Shown: positions 9,488-17,650 of the stretch, piece after piece
Layout: every line of letters starts with the position of its first letter
Position numbering within the stretch: the first letter of the stretch is position 1
Assembly (NCBI GenBank): GCA_963829085.1
Contig: CAWHHJ010000006.1
Location: 62,001-126,000 of the forward strand
Direction: 5' to 3'
Length of the DNA stretch: 64,000 nt
Source: PALSA-1004 sp963829085
GTDB lineage: Bacteria; Pseudomonadota; Gammaproteobacteria; Burkholderiales; SG8-41
Made by a program: the position numbers and the translations under genes
The notes under the pieces: generated by a model
Told to the model about the DNA's origin: nothing
Databases searched by the model: none
The model's input: the letters and a program-made list of their open reading frames with translations, nothing else

Positions 9488-10579
9488 TTAGATCTTCAGC
9501 AGGCGCGCCGCGTTCCCGCCGAGGATCAGCTCGCGTTCATACGTCGAAAGATCGGGTATGCGCTCGACAAAGTCGACCGGCCGCTCGGTGCTCATGTCGG
9601 CCGGATGATCGCTGCCCATCACCACTCTGTCGGCGCCAACCTGGCGAATGATGTTGAGCATGATCTGTTCGTTGTGACTGATCGTGTCGTAATAGAAACG
9701 GCGCAGATACGCCATCGGCGGTTTCGTCATGTGCTTGGTTTCCGGACGCACTGCGGACCCGTGCGTCATGCGCCCGATCAGAGAGGGAAAGGTGCCGCCG
9801 GCATGAGGCAGCATTACTTCGAGCTTGGGAAACGCATCCATGACGCCACCGAACATGAGCGATGACGCCGCGATGCCGGTATCGTACGGATTGCCCAGAA
9901 AATTTCGTAGATAGTACCTGCGCATGCGATCCGCACCAACGGGGTCGATCGGATGCAGGAAAATCGGAAAACCCAACGCTTCGCTGCGCTCGTAGATCGG
10001 CCAGAATGCCTTCTCGTCGAGATTCTTGCCCATCACGTGCGTGGCCATGTAGACACCACGGATGCCGGGCAGCTTCGCCGCGCGGTCCAACTCAGTAAGC
10101 GCAAGGTCAGGGGCCTGCATCGGCAGCGTCAGCATTCCGTAGAAGCGATTCGGATACTGCGTATGCGCGGTAGCGAGACTGTCGTTGTAGACCTGCGCGA
10201 GTTTTAGACCAAACGCGGGCGGCGCCCAGTACACCATCGGTGACGTCAGCGACAGGACGTGGATGTCGACGCCCGATGCGTCCATTTCCTTGAGCCGGAT
10301 ACCGAGATCCATGTACGTCGCCTGAAAGACGGTCGTGTAGCCCGGGAAGTTAAAGTTCAACTGGCCGCGCGCATCGCGACTGATCTTGGCGCCGTTGGCT
10401 GCACCTTCCTTCTCGAGCAGCGCGACGAACTCGGGCGCATGCCAATGCGCGTGCGTGTCGATGGTTTTTACGTTCAAACCCCGAATGCCGCGCTCGCCCG
10501 ACGTTGTAGCGCAACCTGCGAGCATTGCAGCACCTGTGGCGGCCAATCCGCCGAGAAATCTCCGTCTGCTAACAGTCAT
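9488..10579 (-). CDS. Exported amidohydrolase of the ACMSD-like family (Tat signal, possible lipoprotein)
   Basis: 363 residues. The N-terminus MTVSRRRFLGG is a twin-arginine signal, and LAGC ending at Cys23 is a lipobox. The catalytic TIM barrel has H43-x-H45 (DTHAHWH), FPIFLHPID, MLPHAGGTFP and MGSDHPADM, the metal-binding set of aminocarboxymuconate-semialdehyde decarboxylase-like amidohydrolases. These usually catalyse nonoxidative decarboxylation or hydrolysis of aromatic acids and ring-fission products. GGGAGG lies nine bases before the ATG. Most characterised relatives are cytoplasmic, so a Tat-exported, lipid-anchored version is unusual. The next gene encodes a Bug receptor, consistent with extracytoplasmic processing of a carboxylate. 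Confidence 0.85.
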   Translation of the reverse strand: MTVSRRRFLGGLAATGAAMLAGCATTSGERGIRGLNVKTIDTHAHWHAPEFVALLEKEGAANGAKISRDARGQLNFNFPGYTTVFQATYMDLGIRLKEMDASGVDIHVLSLTSPMVYWAPPAFGLKLAQVYNDSLATAHTQYPNRFYGMLTLPMQAPDLALTELDRAAKLPGIRGVYMATHVMGKNLDEKAFWPIYERSEALGFPIFLHPIDPVGADRMRRYYLRNFLGNPYDTGIAASSLMFGGVMDAFPKLEVMLPHAGGTFPSLIGRMTHGSAVRPETKHMTKPPMAYLRRFYYDTISHNEQIMLNIIRQVGADRVVMGSDHPADMSTERPVDFVERIPDLSTYERELILGGNAARLLKI

Positions 10580-10635
10580 GCGTCCTCCCGTATGGAAATC
10601 CGAATAAGTGAATGTGTTGTGACGCCGGCTGCCGT

Positions 10636-11754
10636 TCAGAACAACGGCATTTGCTTTTCTTCGGGTGTCAGCGATCGTGGCGGCGTGAACATTGTTGTGG
10701 TGGCCGACTTGTTCAAACGCTCGGCGTTGAAACCGAGGCGCTGACAGGCAATGTCGAAACGTTTACCCAGCAGGGCTGCGAATTCTCCGGTGCCGCTCAT
10801 GCGACTGACAAAAGACGGATCATTGTCGCGCCCGCCGCGCATCTGATGCACGCGGCTCATGACGTGCTTCGCCTTCAGCGGATAGTGTACTTCCAGCCAG
10901 TCCCTGAACAAATCTTTGACTTCATAGGGAAGGCGCATCAATACATAGGCTGCGCTGCGTGCACCGGCCGCATATGCGGCTTCGAGCACCGGTTCGATTT
11001 CATGGTCAGTGAGGAACGGGATGACGGGCGCAACGAGCACGCCAACTGGAATGCCTGCGCTGCTCAGCCGCCGCATCGCTTCCAGGCGCCGCGACGGCGC
11101 GGAGCAGCGCGGCTCCAGCCTGCGCGCCAGACCATGATCGAGATTATTCAAAGACACATAAACGTTGACCAGATTCTTTTCCGCCATCGGTGCAAGGATA
11201 TCTATGTCGCGCTCGACCATCGCGTTCTTGGTAACTATGCCAACCGGATGATTGCACTCCGCCAGCACTTCGAGAATGCTGCGCGTTATGCGGTAGTCGC
11301 GCTCGATGGGCTGATACGGATCCGTATTCGCTCCCACCGAAATCAACTCACAGCGATAGCCAGGCTTTGAGAGTTCGCTGCGAAGCAGATCCGCCGCATT
11401 CACCTTGGCAAACAAGCGCGTCTCGAAGTCGACGCCCGGCGACAGGTTCACATACGCGTGGCTTGGCCGCGCATAGCAGTAAATGCAGCCATGCTCGCAC
11501 CCGCGATACGGATTGATCGATTGCGTGAACGAAACGTCCGGCGAGTCGTTGCGCGAAATAATGCTTTTCGCGTGCTCTTCCGTCACATGCGTTTTGAGCG
11601 GCGGCAATTCCTCGTCCGGATCGCCCGTCGTCGTGTGCCAGCCGTCATCGAACGCTTCACGCGCCGTATGCTCGAAGCGGCCTTCGGGATTGATGCTTGC
11701 GCCGCGACCCTTGCGCGCGATGGCGTGTTCGCGGTTGATAGTTTTCAAAGGCAT
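10636..11754 (-). CDS. PA0069-family radical SAM protein (spore photoproduct lyase-like)
   Basis: 372 residues from the ATG at 11754 (MPLKTINREHAIARKGRGA), the conserved family start; an upstream in-frame start adds 22 unconserved residues. The 4Fe-4S radical SAM motif is C86-x3-C90-x2-C93 (GCEHGCIYCYARPSHAY). Further motifs include LISVGANTDPYQPIERDYRITR and ending KQMPLF, typical of this widespread uncharacterised family. Its substrate is unknown, although it shares the fold and cluster motif with spore photoproduct lyase. It is probably transcribed separately from the downstream amidohydrolase. Confidence 0.9.
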   Translation of the reverse strand: MPLKTINREHAIARKGRGASINPEGRFEHTAREAFDDGWHTTTGDPDEELPPLKTHVTEEHAKSIISRNDSPDVSFTQSINPYRGCEHGCIYCYARPSHAYVNLSPGVDFETRLFAKVNAADLLRSELSKPGYRCELISVGANTDPYQPIERDYRITRSILEVLAECNHPVGIVTKNAMVERDIDILAPMAEKNLVNVYVSLNNLDHGLARRLEPRCSAPSRRLEAMRRLSSAGIPVGVLVAPVIPFLTDHEIEPVLEAAYAAGARSAAYVLMRLPYEVKDLFRDWLEVHYPLKAKHVMSRVHQMRGGRDNDPSFVSRMSGTGEFAALLGKRFDIACQRLGFNAERLNKSATTTMFTPPRSLTPEEKQMPLF

Positions 11755-11863
11755 GCGAGACTCTAAGTCATGGGCTCGACGGAAGTAAAGCGTCGCAACA
11801 TCGACGGAGCAGGCGAGCAAATGCAGGTTGCATCGGTGCGCGGATTCTGATCGTGCAACGGAG

Positions 11864-12742
11864 CTAACTATCCTTGCCGCTCAGTAGATGATCGATTGCG
11901 GTCAGCGCCTCCGGGTCGGCCTTCGCTTGTGCCCGGGCGAGATCAACGGCGACGCCGCCCAGATCGCGATAGATGGCAGCGATCCGCGCATCCCATGCAG
12001 CCAGCGCCTCCACATGATGCTGGACAACGCTGCGGTCGCCGCGCGCGACCGGCCCTGTCAGGGCGCTAACAGGCCCCAGCTTGAACACATTGTCGAGTGT
12101 TTCGCGCACCAGTGTCTCTATCATGCGCAGCGCGACGTCGCGAGCGAAGCCGGCTCTCTCATAGCCGCGAATGCCGGCCTCCAGCAACGCAGGCAGGTAA
12201 TTGCACACGATCACGCTCGATGCATGGTAGACCGTTTTATAGGCAACATCGATCTCCGACACATGCGCGCCCGCACGCTCGAATGCCGGGCGCAGCACCG
12301 CGAGCGCTTCCGGATCGCCTTCCGCAGCGCAATAAGTACCGCTGAATGTTTGCGCTGCCGTCGCCGGATCTGCAAAGCTGCGCAATGGATGGATACTTGC
12401 GATAAGCGCACCGCAGTTCCTCGCAATAGCGAGATCGCTGGATGGCGATGCGCCGCTGCAATGAAATACGATTTGTCCTCGCTTCAAAATGGCGCTTGCG
12501 GCAAGTGCCGCACATGCGGCGCCGATCTCGTCGTCCGGCGGCGTCAGCATCCAGACATCCGCATCGCGCATTTTCTCGAGTGTGTCGACGGCCGCGCCCC
12601 GGCCGATAAAACGGATCGCGGAATCCGCGTTTGCCCGCGTGCGATCGAGCACGTCGCAGATTTCAAACGACCCGCAATCCGCGAACACGCGCGCGAGCGT
12701 GCGTCCGGCGCGCCCGCTGCCAATAATGTTGAGTGTAGTCAC
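11864..12742 (-). CDS. Rossmann-fold/DUF2520 protein (6-phosphogluconate dehydrogenase-like)
   Basis: 292 residues. GSGRAGRTLARVF near the N-terminus is the NAD(P)-binding glycine loop. ALIASIHPLRSFADP and YKTVYHASSVIVCNYLPALLEAG are the signature segments of the Rossmann-like plus DUF2520 family. The start codon is GTG at 12742. The family resembles ketopantoate and pyrroline-carboxylate reductases but has no assigned reaction. Its 3' end is 110 bases from the radical SAM gene on the same strand. Confidence 0.85.
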   Translation of the reverse strand: MTTLNIIGSGRAGRTLARVFADCGSFEICDVLDRTRANADSAIRFIGRGAAVDTLEKMRDADVWMLTPPDDEIGAACAALAASAILKRGQIVFHCSGASPSSDLAIARNCGALIASIHPLRSFADPATAAQTFSGTYCAAEGDPEALAVLRPAFERAGAHVSEIDVAYKTVYHASSVIVCNYLPALLEAGIRGYERAGFARDVALRMIETLVRETLDNVFKLGPVSALTGPVARGDRSVVQHHVEALAAWDARIAAIYRDLGGVAVDLARAQAKADPEALTAIDHLLSGKDS

Positions 12743-12850
12743 ACGTACGGCCGGTGATACAGGAGTGAGCGGCTAGTGTAACTGGCTTTAGATGCTTGGA
12801 CGAATGACGCGCCGCCGCTAAACTTGCACTCATTTTCAGCGGGGATCAAC

Positions 12851-13865
12851 ATGTCCAACAAAGCGGTCGCCGGCGTGAATAGATTCCCTGCATTGCCGCT
12901 CGCAGCGCTCGCCGCTTGTGCCATTGTCGTTATGTTCTCGCCGGCCGCTTCGCTCGCGCAAAGCTATCCGCTGAAACCGGTACGTCTCATCCACGGGTTT
13001 GCTGCAGGCAGTGCGATCGATGTCTTCTCACGGCCGCTCGCGCAGAAACTGACCGAGACGCTGGGCCAGCAAGTGGTGGTCGACGGCAGGCCTGGCGCGA
13101 CGGGCATGATTGCGAATGAGCTCGTTGCCAAGAGCCCGCCGGATGGCTACACGCTGCTCGCGGCGCCCGGCTCCTGCGATGGCTGCAACGCCGCATCTAT
13201 ACAAGGTGCCTTATGACCCGCTGCGCGATTTCGCGCCCATCATCCAGATCAGTACGTTTTCATACGTGCTCGTCGCGCATCCCGCCGTGCCGGTGAAATC
13301 GGCACGCGATCTCATCACGCTAGCGAAAACCCGGCGCGAGCCATTGACCTACGGCTCGACGGGTGTTGGCAGTGGATTTCATCTCGCAGGCGAATTGTTC
13401 GCGTCCATGGCGGGGGTTAAGCTGCTGCACGTGCCGTATCGCGGCGGCGGCTCGGCAGCGATTGTGGATCTCGTCGCCGGACGCGTCGATCTGATGTGGG
13501 ACAGCCTTGCCGTCGTGCTGCCGCAGATGCGCGCGGGGAAGCTACATGCGATAGGCACGACAGGTGCACGCCGGGCGGCGGCGCTGCCTGACGTTGCAAC
13601 CATAGCTGAGAGTGGACTGCCGCGTTACGAGATGATCGGCTGGCACGGCGTTTTTGCACCCGCTGGAACGCCCCGCGAAATCGTAGATAAGCTGAATGGC
13701 TCGATTGCAAAAATCCTGTCCGCTCCTGCCATGACTGAGCTTTGGAATACCCAGGCAATGGAAATCTTTCCTTCGACGCCCGAGCAATTCGCCGCCCGAC
13801 TTCGCTCGGACTACGATCGCTACGGCACTCTGATCAAGAGTTCGGGCATTAAAATCGAAAGATAG
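12851..13865 (+). pseudogene. Bug-family solute receptor, frameshifted
   Basis: The start at ATG 12851 is preceded by GGGGA. The first part has a signal peptide ending ASLAQ, then YPLKPVRLIHGFAAGSAID and KSPPDGYTLLAAPGS. At about 13175 an extra T shifts the frame. Without it the sequence reads PGSAMAATPHLYKVPYDPLRDF, the expected receptor sequence, and continues to IKSSGIKIER. The corrected protein would be about 337 residues. The residue pattern around the first ligand loop (HGFAAGS) departs from the usual VPFAPGG, suggesting a different ligand. It stands alone on the plus strand, divergent from the DUF2520 gene by about 110 bases. Confidence 0.85.
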
Positions 13866-13994
13866 ACAAGCGTCAGTCCGACCGCATATCTCGGCGTAGG
13901 CCGGTTCGCACACTACGCGAAAAGCGCTCGTACGCTCAACTTCTGCGGGCATCTCTGGTACGATTGGCGTTTGCACAGTTTTGAGGACGCAATC

Positions 13995-14396
13995 ATGGCT
14001 CAGCAGCAGGAAGGCAAAACCCCCAATTTGTCGATGGACGCGGCAAACGTTTACCGCGAAGACGTCTATACGGACCGCAAAGTCGGCACCATACGTTGCC
14101 TGACGCCGGTAAAAAGCGACGGGTCGCCGGATTCAAGCCGCGAATCGCTTTATGTCGGCGAAGCGCAGATCCTGACGCCGATGGGCGCCGTGCCTGTCAC
14201 GTTCGACATCGACGCCACAACGCTCGACGAGGCGATGAAAGGCTATGCCGCAGCGGCTAAAGAAGGCGTCGAGCGTACGGTCAAAGAGATCCAGGAGTAC
14301 CGCAGACAGGCCGCGTCATCGATCGTAATCCCGCAGGGCGGAGCAGGCGCCCTGCCCGGCATGGGCGGCGGTGGCGGAAAGATCCAGATCCCGTAG
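13995..14396 (+). CDS. Conserved hypothetical cytoplasmic protein with Gly-rich C-terminus
   Basis: 133 residues from ATG 13995, preceded by GAGG. No signal peptide or membrane segment. The central part (REDVYTDRKVGTIRCLTPV, LYVGEAQILTPMGAVPVTFDIDA) looks like a small beta-rich fold, followed by a helix (TLDEAMKGYAAAAKEGVERTVKEI) and a tail ending GMGGGGGKIQIP. I do not recognise a named family. Good codon use, a ribosome site and a downstream terminator make it a real gene. Confidence 0.75.
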   Translation: MAQQQEGKTPNLSMDAANVYREDVYTDRKVGTIRCLTPVKSDGSPDSSRESLYVGEAQILTPMGAVPVTFDIDATTLDEAMKGYAAAAKEGVERTVKEIQEYRRQAASSIVIPQGGAGALPGMGGGGGKIQIP

Positions 14397-14406
14397 CAAC
14401 AATCGA

Positions 14407-14438
14407 CCGGCGCGGATACAGCCGCGCCGGCCTTTCTC
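14407..14438 (+). terminator. Intrinsic terminator after the conserved hypothetical gene
   Basis: Hairpin arms CCGGCGCGG (14407-14415) and CCGCGCCGG (14422-14430) with a six-base loop, followed by CCTTTCTC. It lies between convergent genes and could also serve the CocE gene on the other strand. Confidence 0.7.
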
Positions 14439-14452
14439 GCTGCGGTCCAGCT

Positions 14453-16156
14453 TTATTTCGCTGGAATGATCGGCAGCATTAGATACGACGCCTTGTCGCC
14501 GCCTGAGTAAATCGTGTTTTCGGCCCCGGCGTTGTAGTCGCCGTGATAATGCGTATAGGGCGCGCTGCCAACGCCGTCACGCGGCTGCACGTCGACGCGA
14601 ATGCGATGTCCCTTTTTAAATACCATCGACGTCGACCACACCTCCACCTGACACTCCACGATCTCGCCCGCTTTTAACCATAACCGCTCGTTGTGCGCGT
14701 GGTAAGGGCGATAGGGCAGCGTTCTTTGCGGATCGAGCTTTCGGTGCGACGCGCGCAGCCATCCTTTGGTGACGCAGGGCACCGGCTGACCGTGCTGTCC
14801 GACTTCGCACACATCTTTGCCGTCCGGACCGATGTTGCGCAGCGTGACGAAGATATCCATGTCTTCCGAGGTGCTCGAGACCCAGATGTTCAGCACAAGG
14901 GGACCCGTAACCTCAGTGTCTTTGTCGAGCGGCTGCGTCGCAAATGAAACGCCGGAACGGCCGACGTTGCCATGCGTAGTTGCAAGTGACGAGCCGGATG
15001 CGACGCCTGCCTTGGTCGATCCGCTCGCGGAGTAGCTGACCTTGCCGGCGTTTTTGGGTGCGCTGGTAACGAGCTCGCCTTCGACGCCCATCAGATCGGC
15101 GGTCGGTTCGCGGTCGATCTGCAAATACATCTTCGTCCATCGGGTGCGGGCGAGCGGCCATTCGTTCTCGGTGCGAAACGCATAGCGGTCAGGACTGCCG
15201 CCGGTGCGGATCTCGAGCTTGACCGGCGGCTCGGTCATGATGCCGGTGTCGATGCCCTTGAGCCAGTGATCGAACCAACGCAACTGATCCATGCGTCCCT
15301 CTTCCGCGTGGAAAGGATGGAAATGTGTGCCCGTATGTATACGGAGCTTCTTATGCTTGGATGCGGCGTTCAAAAACGCTTCAGTGTTCCCGCGCAGATG
15401 CATCGAGAATCCACCCCAGTTGCCGACGCTGTAAACCGGCACCTTGATCTGGTCCCAGCGCGCGCCGCTCAAGCGCCAGTATTCCGAGTCGAGATCGTTG
15501 CGCATGTATTTCCACATCATGTCGTTGTGAAAAGCATCCGGGTTATAGCTGCGCGGACGGCCGAGCAGATGATGCGCGGTATGAGTAAGCCACCAGTTGC
15601 CGATGAAACCAAGCGCGAATATTCCACCGTGATACGCCTGATCGCGATACTGATCTGCGCGCCCTTCCCATGGCATGATCGCTTTGAGCGAGGGCGGCAT
15701 CAGATTTGCGACTCTCCACTGAGAGGACGCGTGGTAAGAGATGCCGAGCAAACCGACGCTGCCTGAACACCATTCGCGCTTGGCGATGAACTCGATCGAG
15801 TCGTAGTAATCGAGCGATTCCTGATACGAGCTGGGTTCCGATTCACCCGGCGATTTGCCGGAGCCGCGCGCATCGACGCGCACACATGCATATCCGCGCG
15901 GGCACCACCAGTTCGGGTTCACGGTTTCCCAATTCATATACGGATTCGCTTCTTCTTCCAGATCGGCGGGCGGAATCCACAGCTTGTCCTTTTGATAGAC
16001 GCTCAGATTCATGATGACCGGCACCTTCTCTGTGGTGTCCGGCCGGAAGACGTCGGCGTATAACACGCTGCCATCGCGCAGCGTGATTTGCACATCTTTC
16101 TCGACGATCAGTTTGAGATCGCGCGGCTGGGAAACTTTATACGACGGTGCGTCCAT
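14453..16156 (-). CDS. CocE/NonD-family hydrolase (X-Pro dipeptidyl-peptidase S15-type)
   Basis: 567 residues with the three-part CocE architecture: an alpha/beta hydrolase core, a helical cap and a C-terminal jelly-roll PepX_C domain (about 350-550). The nucleophile elbow is GLLGISYHAS with Ser140. DARGSGKSPG just before it is the usual oxyanion-region motif. HFHPFHAEEGRMDQLRWFDHWLKG carries the probable catalytic His. Family members hydrolyse esters or amides such as cocaine or acylated peptides. No signal peptide is seen. It follows three tandem Bug receptor genes on the same strand and is probably cotranscribed with them. Confidence 0.9.
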   Translation of the reverse strand: MDAPSYKVSQPRDLKLIVEKDVQITLRDGSVLYADVFRPDTTEKVPVIMNLSVYQKDKLWIPPADLEEEANPYMNWETVNPNWWCPRGYACVRVDARGSGKSPGESEPSSYQESLDYYDSIEFIAKREWCSGSVGLLGISYHASSQWRVANLMPPSLKAIMPWEGRADQYRDQAYHGGIFALGFIGNWWLTHTAHHLLGRPRSYNPDAFHNDMMWKYMRNDLDSEYWRLSGARWDQIKVPVYSVGNWGGFSMHLRGNTEAFLNAASKHKKLRIHTGTHFHPFHAEEGRMDQLRWFDHWLKGIDTGIMTEPPVKLEIRTGGSPDRYAFRTENEWPLARTRWTKMYLQIDREPTADLMGVEGELVTSAPKNAGKVSYSASGSTKAGVASGSSLATTHGNVGRSGVSFATQPLDKDTEVTGPLVLNIWVSSTSEDMDIFVTLRNIGPDGKDVCEVGQHGQPVPCVTKGWLRASHRKLDPQRTLPYRPYHAHNERLWLKAGEIVECQVEVWSTSMVFKKGHRIRVDVQPRDGVGSAPYTHYHGDYNAGAENTIYSGGDKASYLMLPIIPAK

Positions 16157-16195
16157 ATGCTTTTCTCCGGGAGGTAATGAGGTAATGCAAAACGA

Positions 16196-17647
16196 TTACT
16201 GCAGCTTAACGTTGTTGTCCTTGATGATGCGCGCCCAGCGCTTGATCTCGCCGTTTACGAAGGACTGAAACTCCTGCGGCGATTTGCTCACCGCCATCGG
16301 CACGCCGCTTTTCGTGAATGCGTCGCGTACGGTCGGGCGCTGCGTTGCCTGCATTACAGTCGAGTGGAGTTTGTCTATGATGGTCGCGGGTGTTCTGGCA
16401 GGCACAAATAACCCTATCCACAATTCGCTGCCAACGCCGGGAAAGCCAGCTTCCGCCATCGTCGGCACCTCCGGCAACTCCCCCAATCGTTGGCGGGCAG
16501 TGGTGACGAAGCCTTTCATACGTCCGCCTTTGATTTGGGGCGTGACTGTCGCCGCATTCAGAAACGAGCAGTGGATTTCACCGCCGATGATCGACGCGAA
16601 TGATGAGCCTGCCCCCTTCGATGGCACATTGACCATGCGCATCCCCGCCTTGGATGTGAACTCGAGCATATCAAGGTGCGAGTACGCGCCGATCGGGTTT
16701 GAGTAATTGAGCTGACCGGGGCGTGCCTTCGCGTACTCGATCAGCTCACGAATGTGGTTCGGCGGGAATGCCGCACCTGACACGAGTACGTTGGGAATCG
16801 ATGCGAGCAATGTGACACCGGTCAGATCTTTTACCGGATCGAACGTCAGCACTGAAGCGAAACCGGTAGGATTGATCGCGTTTGTCGACACGTTGCCGAC
16901 TAGAACGGTGTGGCCGTCGGGCTGCGCTCGGGCAACGATTTCTACCCCGATGTTCCCGGCGGCGCCCGGACGATTGTCTACAACGAACTGCTGACCCAGC
17001 TCTTCGCTCAACACCGACGCCATGATGCGGCCCACGATGTCATTGCCGCCGCCTGGCGCGAAGGGCACGACGAAACGAACGGGCTTCGATGGATACTCTT
17101 GTGATGAAGCGACCGCCACGCGATGAAACCCGGCGGCCCGCACATCCTTCCCGCGAGCGGGCCCTTCGTCGAACGAAGGGCTAACGAGTCCGGATGTGCC
17201 GCCTTCCGCGAACGGCACGACAAAGCGAACGGGCTTCGATGGATACGCTTGTGATGAAGCGGCCGCCACGCGATGAAACCCGGCGGCCCGCACATCCTTC
17301 CCGCGAGCGGGCCCTTCGTCGAACGAAGGGCTAACGAGTCCGGATGTGCCGCCTTCCGCGAACGGCACGACAAAGCGAACGGGCTTCGATGGATACGCTT
17401 GTGATGAAGCGACCGCCACGCGATGAAACCCGGCGGCCCGCACACCCTTCCCGCGAGCGGGCCCTTCGTCGAACGAAGGGCTAACGAGTCCGGATGTGCC
17501 GCCTTCCGCGAACGGCACGACGAAACGAACGGGTTTCGATGGATATTCCTGCGCAGACATCCCTGCACCTGCTGCGAAAAGGAAGATCAACGCCGACATA
17601 CATCGGGAAAAGGCCAGTGCCCGTGGCGCTTGCTTCATCGAACTCAT
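16196..17647 (-). CDS. Bug-family receptor carrying three in-frame 50-residue N-terminal repeats
   Basis: 483 residues, about 150 longer than the family norm. The signal peptide (..LIFLFAAGAGMSAQ) is followed by three copies of a 50-residue unit, YPSKPVRFVVPFAEGG plus TSGLVSPSFDEGPARGKD and VRAAGFHRVA(V/A)ASSQ. A fourth YPSKPVRFVVPFAPGGGND then leads into a normal receptor (QPDGHTVLVGNV, YSNPIGAYSHLDML, VPSKGAGSSFA, EVPTMAEAGFPG) ending RIIKDNNVKLQ. Each unit equals exactly 150 bases and contains a 72-bp palindromic element. The extra sequence lies between the signal peptide and the intact receptor domain, so ligand binding may survive. The gene lies 3 bases after the stop of the next Bug gene and ahead of the CocE hydrolase. 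Confidence 0.9.
   Translation of the reverse strand: MSSMKQAPRALAFSRCMSALIFLFAAGAGMSAQEYPSKPVRFVVPFAEGGTSGLVSPSFDEGPARGKGVRAAGFHRVAVASSQAYPSKPVRFVVPFAEGGTSGLVSPSFDEGPARGKDVRAAGFHRVAAASSQAYPSKPVRFVVPFAEGGTSGLVSPSFDEGPARGKDVRAAGFHRVAVASSQEYPSKPVRFVVPFAPGGGNDIVGRIMASVLSEELGQQFVVDNRPGAAGNIGVEIVARAQPDGHTVLVGNVSTNAINPTGFASVLTFDPVKDLTGVTLLASIPNVLVSGAAFPPNHIRELIEYAKARPGQLNYSNPIGAYSHLDMLEFTSKAGMRMVNVPSKGAGSSFASIIGGEIHCSFLNAATVTPQIKGGRMKGFVTTARQRLGELPEVPTMAEAGFPGVGSELWIGLFVPARTPATIIDKLHSTVMQATQRPTVRDAFTKSGVPMAVSKSPQEFQSFVNGEIKRWARIIKDNNVKLQ
17132..17203. repeat. Palindromic element copy 1
   Basis: 72 bp bounded by GGCGGC and GCCGCC. Predicted fold: outer stem GGCGGC/GCCGCC plus ACATCC/GGATGT with a 4-base bulge, enclosing hairpins CCCGC-GA-GCGGG and CCCTTCGT-CGA-ACGAAGGG, then an 11-base single-stranded stretch. 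72 is divisible by three, so the element is translated. Confidence 0.85.
17282..17353. repeat. Palindromic element copy 2
   Basis: Same 72-bp element as at 17132, identical by eye, 150 bases further along. Confidence 0.85.
17432..17503. repeat. Palindromic element copy 3
   Basis: Same element with one substitution (ACACCC for ACATCC at about 17443), which changes Asp to Gly in the encoded repeat and weakens the outer stem. Confidence 0.85.
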
Positions 17648-17650
17648 GCG

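Larger units (their letters stand above)
17081..17540. repeat. 150-bp tandem repeat array inside the first Bug gene
   Basis: An anchor word GGG(C/T)TTCGAT recurs at 17081, 17231, 17381 and 17531, an exact 150-base period, giving three full units. Each unit holds receptor-coding sequence (YPSKPVRFVVPFA) plus a 72-bp palindromic element and a short gene-specific linker. Units differ only by substitutions, so frame is kept. Confidence 0.95.

Noticed and set aside
11888..12757. 289-residue plus-strand open frame
   Set aside because: Antisense shadow of the DUF2520 gene with Cys/Arg-rich composition.
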